Below, one piece after another: positions 1-7,545 of a stretch of DNA of 11,243 nucleotides. Under the pieces are notes generated by a model, which worked only from the letters and a program-made list of their open reading frames with translations, was not told the DNA's origin and ran no database searches. Position 1 is the stretch's first letter, and every line of letters begins with the position of its first letter. The stretch is from Dehalococcoidia bacterium (lineage in GTDB: Bacteria > Chloroflexota > Dehalococcoidia > Dehalococcoidales > BS750m-G39): assembly GCA_030615425.1 (NCBI GenBank), contig JAUWZG010000034.1, positions 1 to 11,243 on the forward strand, written 5' to 3'. The translations under genes were made by a program, and so were the position numbers.

Positions 1-1
1 G

Positions 2-85
2 GAGCGGATGCCCAAGCATGGGCGAAACCTGGCCAGGGTATATATGGATGCTATTCTCAAGCGGTTGAGGGGGCGGGGAAAGTGA
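2..85 (+). CDS. Possible C-terminal end of an upstream gene (partial)
   Basis: Frame 2 is open from the window edge to a TGA at 83-85 and would give a 27-residue basic tail ending KRLRGRGK. An Arg/Lys-rich helical end is common for real C-termini. Frame 1 is also open over this stretch (to a TAA at 100), so the frame choice is weak. I recognise no family, and the upstream sequence would settle it. Confidence 0.25.
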   Translation, partial: ERMPKHGRNLARVYMDAILKRLRGRGK

Positions 86-252
86 GCAGGTGGTATTAAG
101 GGGTTTGCTCCAGTGTCATTAGAAGGTCTCCCTCTTGACAAGAGCAAAAAACTAAGAGTGAGAAGTTAGTAGCTTCTATGACCCCTTGAACCTAAGTCAG
201 TGTCTCATATTATCGAGATTATAACCGATTGCAACAAGGAGCACGCCAGCCA

Positions 253-261
253 TGCTATAAT
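253..261 (+). promoter_or_regulatory. Extended -10 promoter for the radical SAM gene
   Basis: TGC-TATAAT is a consensus extended -10 element (TGn plus TATAAT at 256-261). No good -35 box lies at 16-18 bp; the nearest, TTGCAA at 229-234, is 21 bp away, which extended -10 promoters can tolerate. Transcription would start near 268 and leave a leader of about 50 nt before the start codon at 317. The rest of the 86-316 gap shows no gene, only a short palindrome, CTCTTG-A-CAAGAG, at 132-144. Confidence 0.45.
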
Positions 262-316
262 AGAATAAATCCCAACACTCATAATCATACTCAGACCACA
301 TCTGGAGAAGAGTAAT

Positions 317-1834
317 TTGAAAATACTTCTTATTTGTCCACAATACCCGGATACTCTCTGGAGCTTTAAGCACACCTTAAGATTCCTTTCTAAACAGGCA
401 AATTTCCCCCCTCTAGGTCTATTAACTGTAGCAGCCATGCTTCCCCCTGAATGGGAGAAAAAGCTTGTAGATATGAATGCAGATACCCTAAATAACAAAG
501 ACATCGAGTGGGCTGACTATGTGTTTATCAGCGCTATGGTGGTACAGCAAAAATCAGTAAGAGAGGTCATTAACCGGTGTAAGAAATATGGGAGTAAGAT
601 TGTCGCCGGTGGCCCCCTTTTTACTGCCGGGTACGAGCATTTTGACTTTGATGATATAGAGCACCTGGTACTTAATGAAGCAGAAAATACACTACCGCTA
701 TTCCTGGAGGATTTAGAGAAGGGATGTGCCAGGCATATTTATGAATCCAAGGTACGACCAGATATAACGACATCCCCGGTACCTTTATGGTCGCTCCTCG
801 ATAAGAAAAAATACCACAGTATGAATATACAGTATTCGAGGGGTTGCCCGTTCGATTGTGAGTTCTGTGAGATAACAGTAATGAACGGTCGCAAGCCAAG
901 AACCAAAACTGCTGCCCAGATATTGAATGAAATAGAAATATTATATGACAGTGGATGGCGGTCCAGCATATTCTTCGTTGATGATAACTTTATCGGCAAT
1001 AGACGAAAATTAAAATCGGAAGTTCTGCCAGCGATAATTGAGTGGATGAAGGAAAAGAAATACCCCTTTACTTTCTCTACTGAAGTCTCCATAAATCTTG
1101 CCGATGATGAAGAACTAATGATGCTGATGACCGATGCCGGGTTTGACACAGTGTTCACTGGCATTGAAACCCCAAATGAAGAAAGCCTCTCCGAATGTAA
1201 CAAAATAACAAATAAAGGCCGTGATTTAGTGGCATCTGTTAAGACACTTCAAAATCATGGTTTTCATGTGCGGGGAGGATTCATTGTCGGTTTTGATAGT
1301 GATCCACCTTCAATTTTTCGAAGCCAGATCAATTTCATTCAGAAGAGTGGTATTGTTACCGCTATGGTCGGTATACTAAATGCTCCCCCGGGAACGAGGC
1401 TGTATAAGCGTTTGAAAAAGGAAAACCGTATATTGCCTAGTTTGTCTGGTGATAACACCGATGGTGAAACGAACATCGTCCCCAAGATGCCCCACGAAAT
1501 GCTGGTTCAGGGTTACAGGGAGATACTGGACACAATCTACGCTCCCAAGTTATATTACCGTCGGATTAAAACCTTCTTTGACGAGTACCAGCCACGGAGT
1601 AAAATAAGTACCAGCGTAAAACCGCACCATATTGTGACACTGCTTAAATCTATATGGACTTTGGGCGTTAAGGAAAAGGGACGGAAACACTACTGGGATA
1701 CGCTAGTTTCTGTCTTATTTAAGAAACCAAAGGTCTTCCCCCTATTTATTAGCCTTTCAATTCAGGGATTTCACCTCCGTAAAGTGACCCGGACAATACA
1801 GAGCACAAAAGCACTATATGAATTAGGGGCTTGA
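317..1834 (+). CDS. B12-binding-type radical SAM protein with DUF4070 C-terminus
   Basis: 505 residues. Residues 1-150 have the Rossmann layout of a B12-binding domain (ILLICPQYP at the N-terminus, GGP at 98-100), but the usual DxHxxG cobalamin loop is replaced by VDMNAD (51-56), as in many family members. The radical SAM core starts at RGCPFDCEFC, where Cys177, Cys181 and Cys184 would bind the 4Fe-4S cluster; GGF-VGFD (320-327) follows. From about 365 (GDNTDGETNIVPKMP, GYREILDTIYAPKLYYRR) it matches DUF4070, as in the HpnP/HpnJ-like group. Expected chemistry is methylation or another radical step on a lipid or natural product; the substrate cannot be read from sequence, and no hopanoid genes are nearby. 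The start is TTG at 317, preceded by GGAGAAG (304-310) with 6-nt spacing. Codon use is AT-richer than in the neighbours on its right, which suggests transfer (inference). Confidence 0.95.
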   Translation: MKILLICPQYPDTLWSFKHTLRFLSKQANFPPLGLLTVAAMLPPEWEKKLVDMNADTLNNKDIEWADYVFISAMVVQQKSVREVINRCKKYGSKIVAGGPLFTAGYEHFDFDDIEHLVLNEAENTLPLFLEDLEKGCARHIYESKVRPDITTSPVPLWSLLDKKKYHSMNIQYSRGCPFDCEFCEITVMNGRKPRTKTAAQILNEIEILYDSGWRSSIFFVDDNFIGNRRKLKSEVLPAIIEWMKEKKYPFTFSTEVSINLADDEELMMLMTDAGFDTVFTGIETPNEESLSECNKITNKGRDLVASVKTLQNHGFHVRGGFIVGFDSDPPSIFRSQINFIQKSGIVTAMVGILNAPPGTRLYKRLKKENRILPSLSGDNTDGETNIVPKMPHEMLVQGYREILDTIYAPKLYYRRIKTFFDEYQPRSKISTSVKPHHIVTLLKSIWTLGVKEKGRKHYWDTLVSVLFKKPKVFPLFISLSIQGFHLRKVTRTIQSTKALYELGA

Positions 1835-1936
1835 TGGCGTCAGATTATGTACTTTAGCTATAAATCTCCGAGGTTCAAATTTAACCGGTTAATAATATTT
1901 GATATAGTCTGATTAATTCAATGCCGCCGTACGGTA

Positions 1937-1969
1937 AGAGAAAACAGCCAATAGGAGTTCTGCCTATTG
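1937..1969 (-). terminator. Possible intrinsic terminator after tRNA-Ala
   Basis: Just downstream of the tRNA 3' end, a perfect 7-bp stem (CAATAGG at 1949-1955 pairing with CCTATTG at 1963-1969, 7-nt loop) is followed on the minus strand by GCTGTTTTCTCT. The stem is AT-rich and the T-run is interrupted, so termination may be weak. Confidence 0.4.
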
Positions 1970-1976
1970 ATACCCC

Positions 1977-2052
1977 TGGTGGAGCTGGGGGGATTCGAAC
2001 CCCCTACCTTTTGACTGCCAGTCAAACGTTCTCCCAATTGAACTACAGCCCC
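1977..2052 (-). tRNA. tRNA-Ala (anticodon GGC)
   Basis: The minus strand folds into a full cloverleaf of 76 nt including an encoded CCA. The acceptor GGGGCTG pairs with CAGCTCC and contains the G3:U70 wobble that is the alanine identity element. The D-arm region is GTTCAATTGGGAGAAC. The anticodon stem TTTGA/TCAAA carries the loop CTGGCAG, giving anticodon GGC. The T-arm is GGGGG-TTCGAAT-CCCCC, and the 3' end is A-CCA. It lies 46 nt downstream of the DedA-family gene on the same strand. A weak own promoter is possible (TTGCGC-N17-TAGATT), otherwise it may be read through from upstream. Confidence 0.97.
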
Positions 2053-2098
2053 AGAAAGACACTATCTAATCTAGCAAAAAATGGCGGGGAGCGCAAGT

Positions 2099-2725
2099 CT
2101 AGACCGGCACGCCCAGTGCTCTGAGTATACCTCCCAGCCCCCAGTAACCAGCAGCAGCCACGGTTATCCCCTTAATCGTCTTACCTGCCAAACAAATAAG
2201 AAAGTAGCGCTTTATGCCAAAGCGCAGTGCTCCGGCAGCTAGAGCCGCAGGGTAGAAGAAGGGGTTTATCACTGCGGAAAGAACAAACAGCGTTAGCGAG
2301 CCCCTCCTCTCCACCCACCCCAGCATCCGTAAGTAGGCTGCCTTAATCTTCTTGTGCTCTATACCGTTGAGGGCAGTGCCACCACCATAGCCCGTCATAT
2401 AGATAGATAAGCCACCAACTGTCTCGCCCAAACCGGCGGCGGCACCAACAAAAATTGGTCCAAGGTAGGGGGCGAACGATGGTGCCATTACCGTGCCCAG
2501 AGCAAATACCACCGGTGTCATGGGCACCGGAGCCAGAATAGTGGCTCCACCAAAAACACTTATAACAAAGGCACCCAGATAGCCATACTGCTCAAATGCC
2601 CGGACATCCTCCCAGAAAAAAACCACTGCCACTCCCACTCCCACAGTCAGGAGCAAGCTCAAGATACCAACAATATATTCCCACCTCTTCAAAGCTCCCT
2701 TCAGCTTGTCCCAGTTAAAGCTCAC
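2099..2725 (-). CDS. DedA/VTT-family integral membrane protein
   Basis: 208 residues with about five hydrophobic segments (roughly 17-37, 50-76, 88-109, 143-166, 173-195). The central part shows the VTT (SNARE-associated/DedA) pattern: a Pro-rich re-entrant stretch APVPMTP (65-71), GLGETVGGLSIYMTGYGGG (98-116) and the second re-entrant half INPFFYPAALAAGALRFGIKR (153-173, quoted in part). Family members include undecaprenyl-phosphate and lipid flippases or scramblases and act in the cytoplasmic membrane. The subfamily and substrate here are unknown. The start is GTG at 2725, with AAGGTG just upstream at close spacing. The gene begins 52 nt after the Clp ATPase stop with no convincing promoter between, so it is probably the last protein gene of the stress operon (inference). 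Length is typical. Confidence 0.9.
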   Translation of the reverse strand: MSFNWDKLKGALKRWEYIVGILSLLLTVGVGVAVVFFWEDVRAFEQYGYLGAFVISVFGGATILAPVPMTPVVFALGTVMAPSFAPYLGPIFVGAAAGLGETVGGLSIYMTGYGGGTALNGIEHKKIKAAYLRMLGWVERRGSLTLFVLSAVINPFFYPAALAAGALRFGIKRYFLICLAGKTIKGITVAAAGYWGLGGILRALGVPV

Positions 2726-2777
2726 CCTTCACCTTGCCTTTACAAATATAAACAAACTATGCCAATGAATTTACCGC

Positions 2778-5231
2778 TCAGGCAGCAGCTTTGGCTCCCG
2801 CTCTGACGGTAAAGGTCAAGCCCTTATCCCCAAGGTCAACCATAACCGTATCACCCTCGCTGAATTCACCGCGCAATAACTTGGTCGACAGAGGATTCTC
2901 AACATACCGCTCAATGGCTCGCCTTAAGGGGCGGGCTCCATACACCGGGTCATAGCCTTCCCTAGCTAGCCATGATTTCGCCTTATCACTTAGCTCAATG
3001 TTCAGCTTACGGTCAGCCAGACGTTTCTGCAAGTCCTCCACCAGCAAATCAACAATCTGCCTTAGCTGCTCCTCGGTTAGCTGGTGGAAGACGATTATCT
3101 CATCTATCCGGTTGATGAACTCAGGGCGGAAGGTCTTCTTCATCTCCGCCAGTACCCTCTCTTTCATGGTGTCATAGTCCAGTTTCTGAGCTTTAGCCTC
3201 CTTCTTGGGAGCAAAACCGATGCTCATCTGGCGCCTGATAAGCTCAGCACCAACATTGCTGGTCATAATGACCACCGTATTCTTAAAATCAACCGTACGC
3301 CCATGGCCATCGGTCAAGCGCCCGTCATCAAGTATCTGGAGCAGACTATTAAATACCTCAGGATGCGCCTTTTCCACCTCATCCAAGAGAATCACCCGAT
3401 AGGGACGCCGCCTCACTGCCTCGGTAAGCTGGCCCCCCTCCTCATAGCCAATATATCCCGGTGGGGCGCCTATAAGGCGTGATACGGTGTGCCTCTCCTG
3501 ATACTCCGACATATCCAGGCGCACCATAGCATTCTCATCATCGAAGAGGAAGCGGGCTAGAGTCCGCACCAGCTCAGTCTTGCCGACGCCGGTTGGACCG
3601 AGGAAGATGAAGCTACCAATAGGCCGCCCCGGATCCTTAAGTCCGGCACGGCTCCGCCTGATAGCCTCGGCAACGGCGGTAACCGCTTCATCCTGATTTA
3701 CCAGCCGTTCGTGAATCCGCTCCTCCATATGAAGTAGCTTCTCGGCTTCACCCTCCAGCATCTGGGATATCGGGATACCCGTCCACTTGGAGATTAGCTG
3801 GGCAATATCCTCCCCATCCACCACCCCGTCAATCTTCTCTTCTTTAAGCCACTTGCTTTTAGCCTGGTTATACTCCCCCTCCAGGCGCAACCTTTCCGCT
3901 TTGAGCTGGGCGCTACGCTCAAAGTCCTGCCGCTGTGAGGCTGCCTCCTCCTCATTGACTAACTGCTTAAGTTTCTGCTCTAAGGATTTAACCTCGGGCG
4001 GTGCGCTCTCGGTATCAATGCGCAGCTTTGAGGCTGCCTCATCAATGAGGTCAATAGCCTTATCCGGCAGGTACCTATCCGAAATATAGCGCTGACTCAA
4101 CTGAGCCGCCGCCTCCAGAGCCTCGTCCTCAATCTTAATCTTGTGGTGCGCCTCATAGCGGGGGCGCAGCCCCTTGAGTATCTCAATCGTAGCCTCAACG
4201 CTGGGCTCAGTGATGAATACCGGCTGGAGACGGCGCTCCAGCGCCTTGTCCTTCTCAATGAACTTGCGGTAGTCATCCAGGGTGGTGGCTCCAACACACT
4301 GCAACTCACCATGAGCCAGGGCTGGTTTTAACATGTTACTGGCATCAATAGCCCCCTCAGCCGCTCCAGCCCCGACTACAGTATGCATCTCATCAATGAA
4401 CAGGATGACTTCGCCCTGCGCCTGCCTTACTTCATCCATTACCGCCTTAAGTCGCTCCTCAAACTCGCCGCGGAACTTGCTCCCCGCCACCAGCGCCCCC
4501 ATATCCAGAGCCACTACCTTGCGCCCTTTAAGAGAATCGGGGACATCGTCAGCCACAATCTTTTGCGCCAGCCCCTCGGCAATAGCCGTTTTACCCACCC
4601 CGGCATCGCCCACAATCACCGGGTTATTCTTGGTGCGCCGGGTAAGTATCTGCATCACCCGCTTAATCTCATCTTCCCGACCGATAACCGGGTCAAGCTT
4701 GCCCTGGCGAGCCATCTCCGTCAGGTCACGACCGTACTTCTCCAGCGAACGGTATTTGCTCTCCGCCCTGGCATCGGTAACCCGGTGCCCGCCACGGAGC
4801 TTCTGCAGCGCCTGAAGTACCTTCTCTCGGTCAACGCCGAAGCCCTCCTTGAGAATTCGGGCTGCCTCACCCTTTTCGTCTTCAACTATAGCCAGCAGCA
4901 GGTGTTCGGTGCTGATGAACTCGTCCTTAAAGTCGTCTGCCCTATCACCGGCTGTCTTTAGCAGTTGAACAATACGCGGTGTAGCATAGATCTGTGTCGC
5001 CTCATAGGTAACCTTGGGCGTTTTCTGCAGAGCAGCTTCCACCTTATCTCGCACTGCGTCCACACTGGCGCCAAGTTCGGTTAAGATTTTCCCCACCAGT
5101 CCTTCCTCCTGCACCAGGAGGGCTAACAGAATATGCTCCACATCCCATTGGCTGTGTTGAAACTGCGTAGCTATTTGCTGGGAGGCAGCTAATGCCTCCT
5201 GCGCTTGTTCAGTAAATCTCTCTTGCTTCAT
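2778..5231 (-). CDS. clpC: Clp/Hsp100 AAA+ ATPase, ClpC-type with ClpB-like N-half
   Basis: 817 residues; an ATP-driven unfoldase/disaggregase acting as a cytoplasmic hexamer. The double Clp-N repeat is at 1-145. AAA+ module 1 has Walker A GDAGVGKT (208-215) and Walker B ILFIDE (276-281). The middle domain is short and UVR-like (about 418-452), not the long ClpB coiled coil. AAA+ module 2 has Walker A GPTGVGKT (545-552), Walker B VILLDE (613-618) and sensor-2 GARPLRR (765-771). IGF at 671-673 sits where ClpC/ClpA carry the ClpP-docking tripeptide, so pairing with ClpP is likely (inference). The stretch around LEKYGRDL and [10 protein letters not shown] reads more like ClpB, so an automated label could be clpB. 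ATG start at 5231, with AGGG about 10 nt upstream, weak. It lies 50 nt downstream of hspR on the same strand, in a presumed dnaJ-like/hspR/clp operon. Confidence 0.96.
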   Translation of the reverse strand: MKQERFTEQAQEALAASQQIATQFQHSQWDVEHILLALLVQEEGLVGKILTELGASVDAVRDKVEAALQKTPKVTYEATQIYATPRIVQLLKTAGDRADDFKDEFISTEHLLLAIVEDEKGEAARILKEGFGVDREKVLQALQKLRGGHRVTDARAESKYRSLEKYGRDLTEMARQGKLDPVIGREDEIKRVMQILTRRTKNNPVIVGDAGVGKTAIAEGLAQKIVADDVPDSLKGRKVVALDMGALVAGSKFRGEFEERLKAVMDEVRQAQGEVILFIDEMHTVVGAGAAEGAIDASNMLKPALAHGELQCVGATTLDDYRKFIEKDKALERRLQPVFITEPSVEATIEILKGLRPRYEAHHKIKIEDEALEAAAQLSQRYISDRYLPDKAIDLIDEAASKLRIDTESAPPEVKSLEQKLKQLVNEEEAASQRQDFERSAQLKAERLRLEGEYNQAKSKWLKEEKIDGVVDGEDIAQLISKWTGIPISQMLEGEAEKLLHMEERIHERLVNQDEAVTAVAEAIRRSRAGLKDPGRPIGSFIFLGPTGVGKTELVRTLARFLFDDENAMVRLDMSEYQERHTVSRLIGAPPGYIGYEEGGQLTEAVRRRPYRVILLDEVEKAHPEVFNSLLQILDDGRLTDGHGRTVDFKNTVVIMTSNVGAELIRRQMSIGFAPKKEAKAQKLDYDTMKERVLAEMKKTFRPEFINRIDEIIVFHQLTEEQLRQIVDLLVEDLQKRLADRKLNIELSDKAKSWLAREGYDPVYGARPLRRAIERYVENPLSTKLLRGEFSEGDTVMVDLGDKGLTFTVRAGAKAAA

Positions 5232-5281
5232 AACTTATATACCCTATACATTCTAATATATTATCACCAGCCAGCACCAGC

Positions 5282-5596
5282 CTAACGCTCTGCCTTCCTT
5301 AATCTATCTAGCTCCGATTCCAGCTCCTGCACCTGGTTCTGAAGTTCCAGCATTTGCTGCATTATCCTGATAATAACCTCCACCCCGGCCAGGTTAATCC
5401 CCATATCATCCACCAGGGTCTTCACCCGCCTCAGGCGGGCTATATCCCTCTCCGAATATAGCCGAATATTACCCCGAGACCGGGACGGCTCTATTATGCC
5501 AACTCGCTCATAGTAGCGCAAGGTGTAAGTCTGCACACCCACCATCTTGGCGGCTACACTTATCACGTAACACGGTACAGTATCATCAACATTCAT
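5282..5596 (-). CDS. hspR: HspR-type MerR-family heat-shock transcriptional repressor
   Basis: 104 residues. The N-terminal MerR winged helix-turn-helix spans about 10-75: YVISVAAKMVGVQTYTLRYY (10-29), then the family wing motif RGNIRLYSERDIARL (41-55). It is followed by a Gln/Glu/Leu-rich dimerising coiled coil (about 76-103) and has no effector-binding domain. PSRSRGN-RLYS together with the small size is typical of HspR, which represses chaperone operons and uses DnaK as co-repressor in actinobacteria. It lies between a J-protein gene (27-nt gap) and a Clp ATPase, the context expected for an autoregulated heat-shock operon. The ATG start is preceded by a strong, duplicated AAGGAAGGG. No textbook HAIR operator (CTTGAGT-N7-ACTCAAG) was found in the window. 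Its target may instead be the inverted repeat at 6543-6560. Confidence 0.92.
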   Translation of the reverse strand: MNVDDTVPCYVISVAAKMVGVQTYTLRYYERVGIIEPSRSRGNIRLYSERDIARLRRVKTLVDDMGINLAGVEVIIRIMQQMLELQNQVQELESELDRLRKAER

Positions 5597-5597
5597 A

Positions 5598-5623
5598 ATA
5601 ACCCTTCCTTATAACCCTTCCTT
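5598..5623 (-). repeat. Tandem 13-bp duplication carrying the hspR ribosome binding site
   Basis: Two exact adjacent copies (5598-5610 and 5611-5623), reading AAGGAAGGGTTAT on the minus strand, fill essentially the whole gap between the J-protein stop codon and the hspR start. Each copy carries a Shine-Dalgarno-like AAGGAAGGG; the proximal one is 5 nt from the ATG. Confidence 0.9.
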
Positions 5624-6517
5624 TCAACTTGGGCGAAGCCCGCCAAGCTGCTTCAATAGCTCCTTCTCCTGCGGAGTCAGGTTGGTGGGCAATACCACGT
5701 TCACCTTAGCCACTATGTCGCCACGGTTAGAATCGCCCAAATGTGGCATACCCTGCCCTTTGAGGCGGAAGGAACGCCCATTCTGAGTCTCGGGTGGAAT
5801 CTTCAGTGCCAGCTTGCCTTTAAGCGTAGGCACCTGAACCTCGCCACCCAGCACAGCCACCACCAGTGGCACCGCCACCCCAATATACAGGTCATCGCCC
5901 CGACGCTCAAACAAGCGGTGTGGCTTAACCAAAGTCACCAGGTAAAGGTCTCCTTTTACCCCACCAGAGCCCGTTCTTCCTTTACCGGCAAGGCGAACCC
6001 GAGAGCCATCCTTAACCCCGACCGGAATCTTGACCTCAAGGCGCTTACCATCCCCAAGGGCAATCCGGCGGGTTGACCCATGATAGGCTTCTTCCAAGGT
6101 TACCTCCACCGGAACTTCTACATCCCGACCTCGCCTCGGTTGAGCCTGACGACCGGAACGGAAACCTTTAAGCAGGTCATCAAACAAGTTGCCAAAATCA
6201 CCCTGGCCAAAGTGAATCCTGGTGGCGCCACCACCCGGCCTAAACTCCCAGAATGGCGCCTGCTGCCGCCCCGCCCGGGCAAACTGGTCGGCATGCTGCC
6301 ACTGGTCGCCAAACTGGTCATACTTCTGCCGTTTCTCCTTGTCGGACAGCACCTCGTAGGCCGCGTTTACCTGCTTAAACCTTGCCTCTGCCGACTTGTC
6401 GCCGGCATTAACGTCGGGGTGATACTTGCGCGCCAGCCGCCGGTAAGCCTGCTTTATATCACGCTCACTGGCGTTGCGATTAACCCCTAATATACTATAG
6501 TAATCCTTACCAGCCAT
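5624..6517 (-). CDS. CbpA-type J-domain co-chaperone (class B DnaJ, no zinc finger)
   Basis: 297 residues. The J-domain (1-70) has the HPD triad at 33-35, which stimulates DnaK ATPase, preceded by [10 protein letters not shown] and followed by the helix IV region YDQFGDQ. A Gly/Phe-rich linker (about 85-125: [18 protein letters not shown]) leads to beta-rich substrate-binding C-terminal domains I (about 131-205) and II (about 206-277, with [14 protein letters not shown] and RLKGQGMP). The four CxxCxGxG zinc repeats of true DnaJ are absent, so this is a CbpA-like J-protein of usual length rather than canonical DnaJ. ATG at 6517 follows AGGGG at good spacing. It is the first gene after a consensus promoter (6542-6570) and precedes hspR by 27 nt. 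No dnaK or grpE is in the window, so its Hsp70 partner is encoded elsewhere. Confidence 0.96.
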   Translation of the reverse strand: MAGKDYYSILGVNRNASERDIKQAYRRLARKYHPDVNAGDKSAEARFKQVNAAYEVLSDKEKRQKYDQFGDQWQHADQFARAGRQQAPFWEFRPGGGATRIHFGQGDFGNLFDDLLKGFRSGRQAQPRRGRDVEVPVEVTLEEAYHGSTRRIALGDGKRLEVKIPVGVKDGSRVRLAGKGRTGSGGVKGDLYLVTLVKPHRLFERRGDDLYIGVAVPLVVAVLGGEVQVPTLKGKLALKIPPETQNGRSFRLKGQGMPHLGDSNRGDIVAKVNVVLPTNLTPQEKELLKQLGGLRPS

Positions 6518-6541
6518 CTTTTCCCCTATATGTACAAAACC

Positions 6542-6570
6542 ATTATAAACTATTTTATAAGATATGTCAA
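6542..6570 (-). promoter_or_regulatory. Perfect consensus sigma70-type promoter of the stress operon
   Basis: On the minus strand, TTGACA (6565-6570), a 17-bp spacer and TATAAT (6542-6547) match the housekeeping consensus at all twelve positions. The predicted transcription start is near 6535, giving a leader of about 18-20 nt before the J-protein ATG. A promoter this strong would normally need a repressor, consistent with HspR encoded in the same operon. Confidence 0.85.
6543..6560. promoter_or_regulatory. Inverted repeat over the -10 box, candidate repressor operator
   Basis: Perfect 7-bp arms TTATAAA and TTTATAA separated by 4 bp lie inside the promoter spacer and overlap the -10 hexamer. 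A repressor bound here would block RNA polymerase. HspR is the obvious candidate because it is encoded in the same operon. The sequence does not match the actinobacterial HAIR element, and an AT-rich repeat could arise by chance. Confidence 0.4.
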
Positions 6571-6601
6571 TAATTTACAAGGAAAGTTAACAAAATTTTC
6601 T

Positions 6602-6623
6602 AAAACCGCTGGGGGTGGAGCGG
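6602..6623 (-). terminator. Possible weak intrinsic terminator after the Nudix gene
   Basis: On the minus strand, CCGCT (6619-6623), an 8-nt C-rich loop and AGCGG (6606-6610) form a 5-bp GC stem followed by TTTT (6602-6605), beginning 10 nt after the Nudix stop codon. The short stem and short T-run make it weak. It would separate the Nudix transcript from the stress-operon promoter. Confidence 0.35.
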
Positions 6624-6632
6624 GGTAGCCTC

Positions 6633-7211
6633 TTAGCCTTTTATAGTTCGGGAGAAGATATCCAGGAACTGGTGCAGTATCCTGGCAGTTGCCCCCCAGA
6701 TTACCCTCCCCCCATAGTGATAGAAGTATGAAGTAACTTTTTGACCGTTTATAACCTCAGTCTCCTCACGCAGAGAGTTCTTATCCATCAGCGCCGAAAA
6801 CGGGACTTCAATTATCTCATCCGTCTCCCACCCATCCACCTTGAACTGATATGGCCAAGGGATAACGCCGACAAAGGGAGAAACAACATAGTTTGTCACC
6901 GCCGTAACCGTATCGTCCAGTTCCCCCAATACCTCAACGTCACCAGGGGCTAAGCCTATTTCCTCAGCACACTCACGCAGGGCGGTATCGAGCAGTGTTC
7001 TATCCCCCTCCTGGTAGGCTCCCCCGGGAAAGGATATCTGCCCCTTATGCTCCTTCACCCTCTCTGTCCGCTTAGAAAACAGGATATAATACTGCCCCTC
7101 CCGGCGGTAGATAGGCACCAGCACCGCCGAAGGCACCAGCCCAGCATCAATGATATGCTGCTTCTGTCTCCGGGAAAGGGCTTGCTTAAGCCTTTGCTCC
7201 ATAGCCCTCAT
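6633..7211 (-). CDS. Nudix hydrolase, CoA pyrophosphatase (NudL/YeaB)-like
   Basis: 192 residues. The UPF0035/NudL signature is present: LFSKRTERVKEHKGQISFPGG (44-64, 21 residues, quoted here as LFSKRT...KEHKGQISFPGG) leads into the Nudix helix with RE (79-80) and EE (83-84) followed by IGL, the metal-binding core. VVSPFVGVI (109-117) and WGATARIL (172-179) are also typical of this subgroup. The likely reaction is hydrolysis of CoA, CoA esters or oxidised CoA to phosphopantetheine and 3',5'-ADP, a cytosolic clean-up function. ATG at 7211 follows GGTG with 5-nt spacing; a second ATG three codons in (7202) is possible. A weak promoter may be present upstream on the minus strand, with GATAAT at 7272-7277 and no clear -35. 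It is monocistronic or loosely coupled to the stress operon. Confidence 0.92.
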   Translation of the reverse strand: MRAMEQRLKQALSRRQKQHIIDAGLVPSAVLVPIYRREGQYYILFSKRTERVKEHKGQISFPGGAYQEGDRTLLDTALRECAEEIGLAPGDVEVLGELDDTVTAVTNYVVSPFVGVIPWPYQFKVDGWETDEIIEVPFSALMDKNSLREETEVINGQKVTSYFYHYGGRVIWGATARILHQFLDIFSRTIKG

Positions 7212-7333
7212 AATAACACCGCCCCCCCAGCCAGGACAAACTGAGCTAGTTCAGATAGATTGGTGACACTGATTATCATGTTTCGTTTTTCTATTGACCC
7301 CACACCCCGCTGTTTTCAACTTATCTCTCTCTT

Positions 7334-7477
7334 CCCAACCCACCCACCCTATAGTGGTTAGACCCCTTAACTTCAGGGGGAAGTAAAACCCCACTCCCAC
7401 CCCCCACCCTTAAAGGGGGGGTGGGGATGGGGACACCACTGAACGGGGGCGAAGCCCCAATAGGGCGGGAGGGTGGG
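7334..7477. repeat. 144-bp nested imperfect palindrome, MITE/REP-like
   Basis: The outer arms (7334-7352 and 7460-7477) are complementary apart from two mismatches and one bulge, ending in CCCTAT/ATAGGG. Next inward, AGTGGT (7353-7358) pairs with ACCACT (7435-7440). The inner C-rich arm (7389-7411) pairs with the G-rich arm (7412-7432) around TTAAA. A separate hairpin, GGGGC-GAA-GCCCC (7446-7458), is inserted on the right side between the outer and middle arms. No coding capacity. The layout suggests a small non-autonomous palindromic repeat or a complex terminator/insulator. Only one copy is in the window, so its mobility is inference. Confidence 0.6.
7415..7432 (+). other. G-quadruplex motif
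   Basis: Runs of 7, 4 and 4 guanines separated by T and AT allow four G3+ tracts with 1-2-nt loops on the plus strand. It lies inside the palindrome, upstream of the pyrG promoter. It could compete with the hairpin fold when single-stranded. Confidence 0.5.
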
Positions 7478-7545
7478 AAAAAAGACAACGAAAAATGGGG
7501 GGAGGGAACAGTAGGTATCAGTAAACAATCTAGGCCAATACAAAC

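Noticed and set aside
135..163. TTGACA at 135-140 as a -35 box
   Set aside because: No -10 hexamer lies at 16-18 bp (GTGAGA at 158-163), and the hexamer is part of the short palindrome CTCTTG-A-CAAGAG.
205..504. Minus-strand open frame upstream of and across the radical SAM start
   Set aside because: It overlaps the well-supported radical SAM gene on the opposite strand and has low-complexity composition without recognisable motifs.
1881..1892. 12-bp perfect palindrome TTAACCGGTTAA after the radical SAM gene
   Set aside because: It has no loop and no T-run, so it is not a terminator; it could be a protein-binding site but nothing supports one.
1977..2052. Possible attachment site: repeat of the tRNA-Ala 3' end elsewhere in the window
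   Set aside because: No second copy of the tRNA 3' segment was found in the window and no integrase is present.
1921..2124. Open frame of 67 codons on the plus strand
   Set aside because: It runs antisense through the tRNA-Ala gene and the end of the DedA-family gene; no family resemblance.
4333..4961. Long plus-strand open frames inside the Clp ATPase gene
   Set aside because: They are antisense shadows of strongly conserved AAA+ coding sequence.
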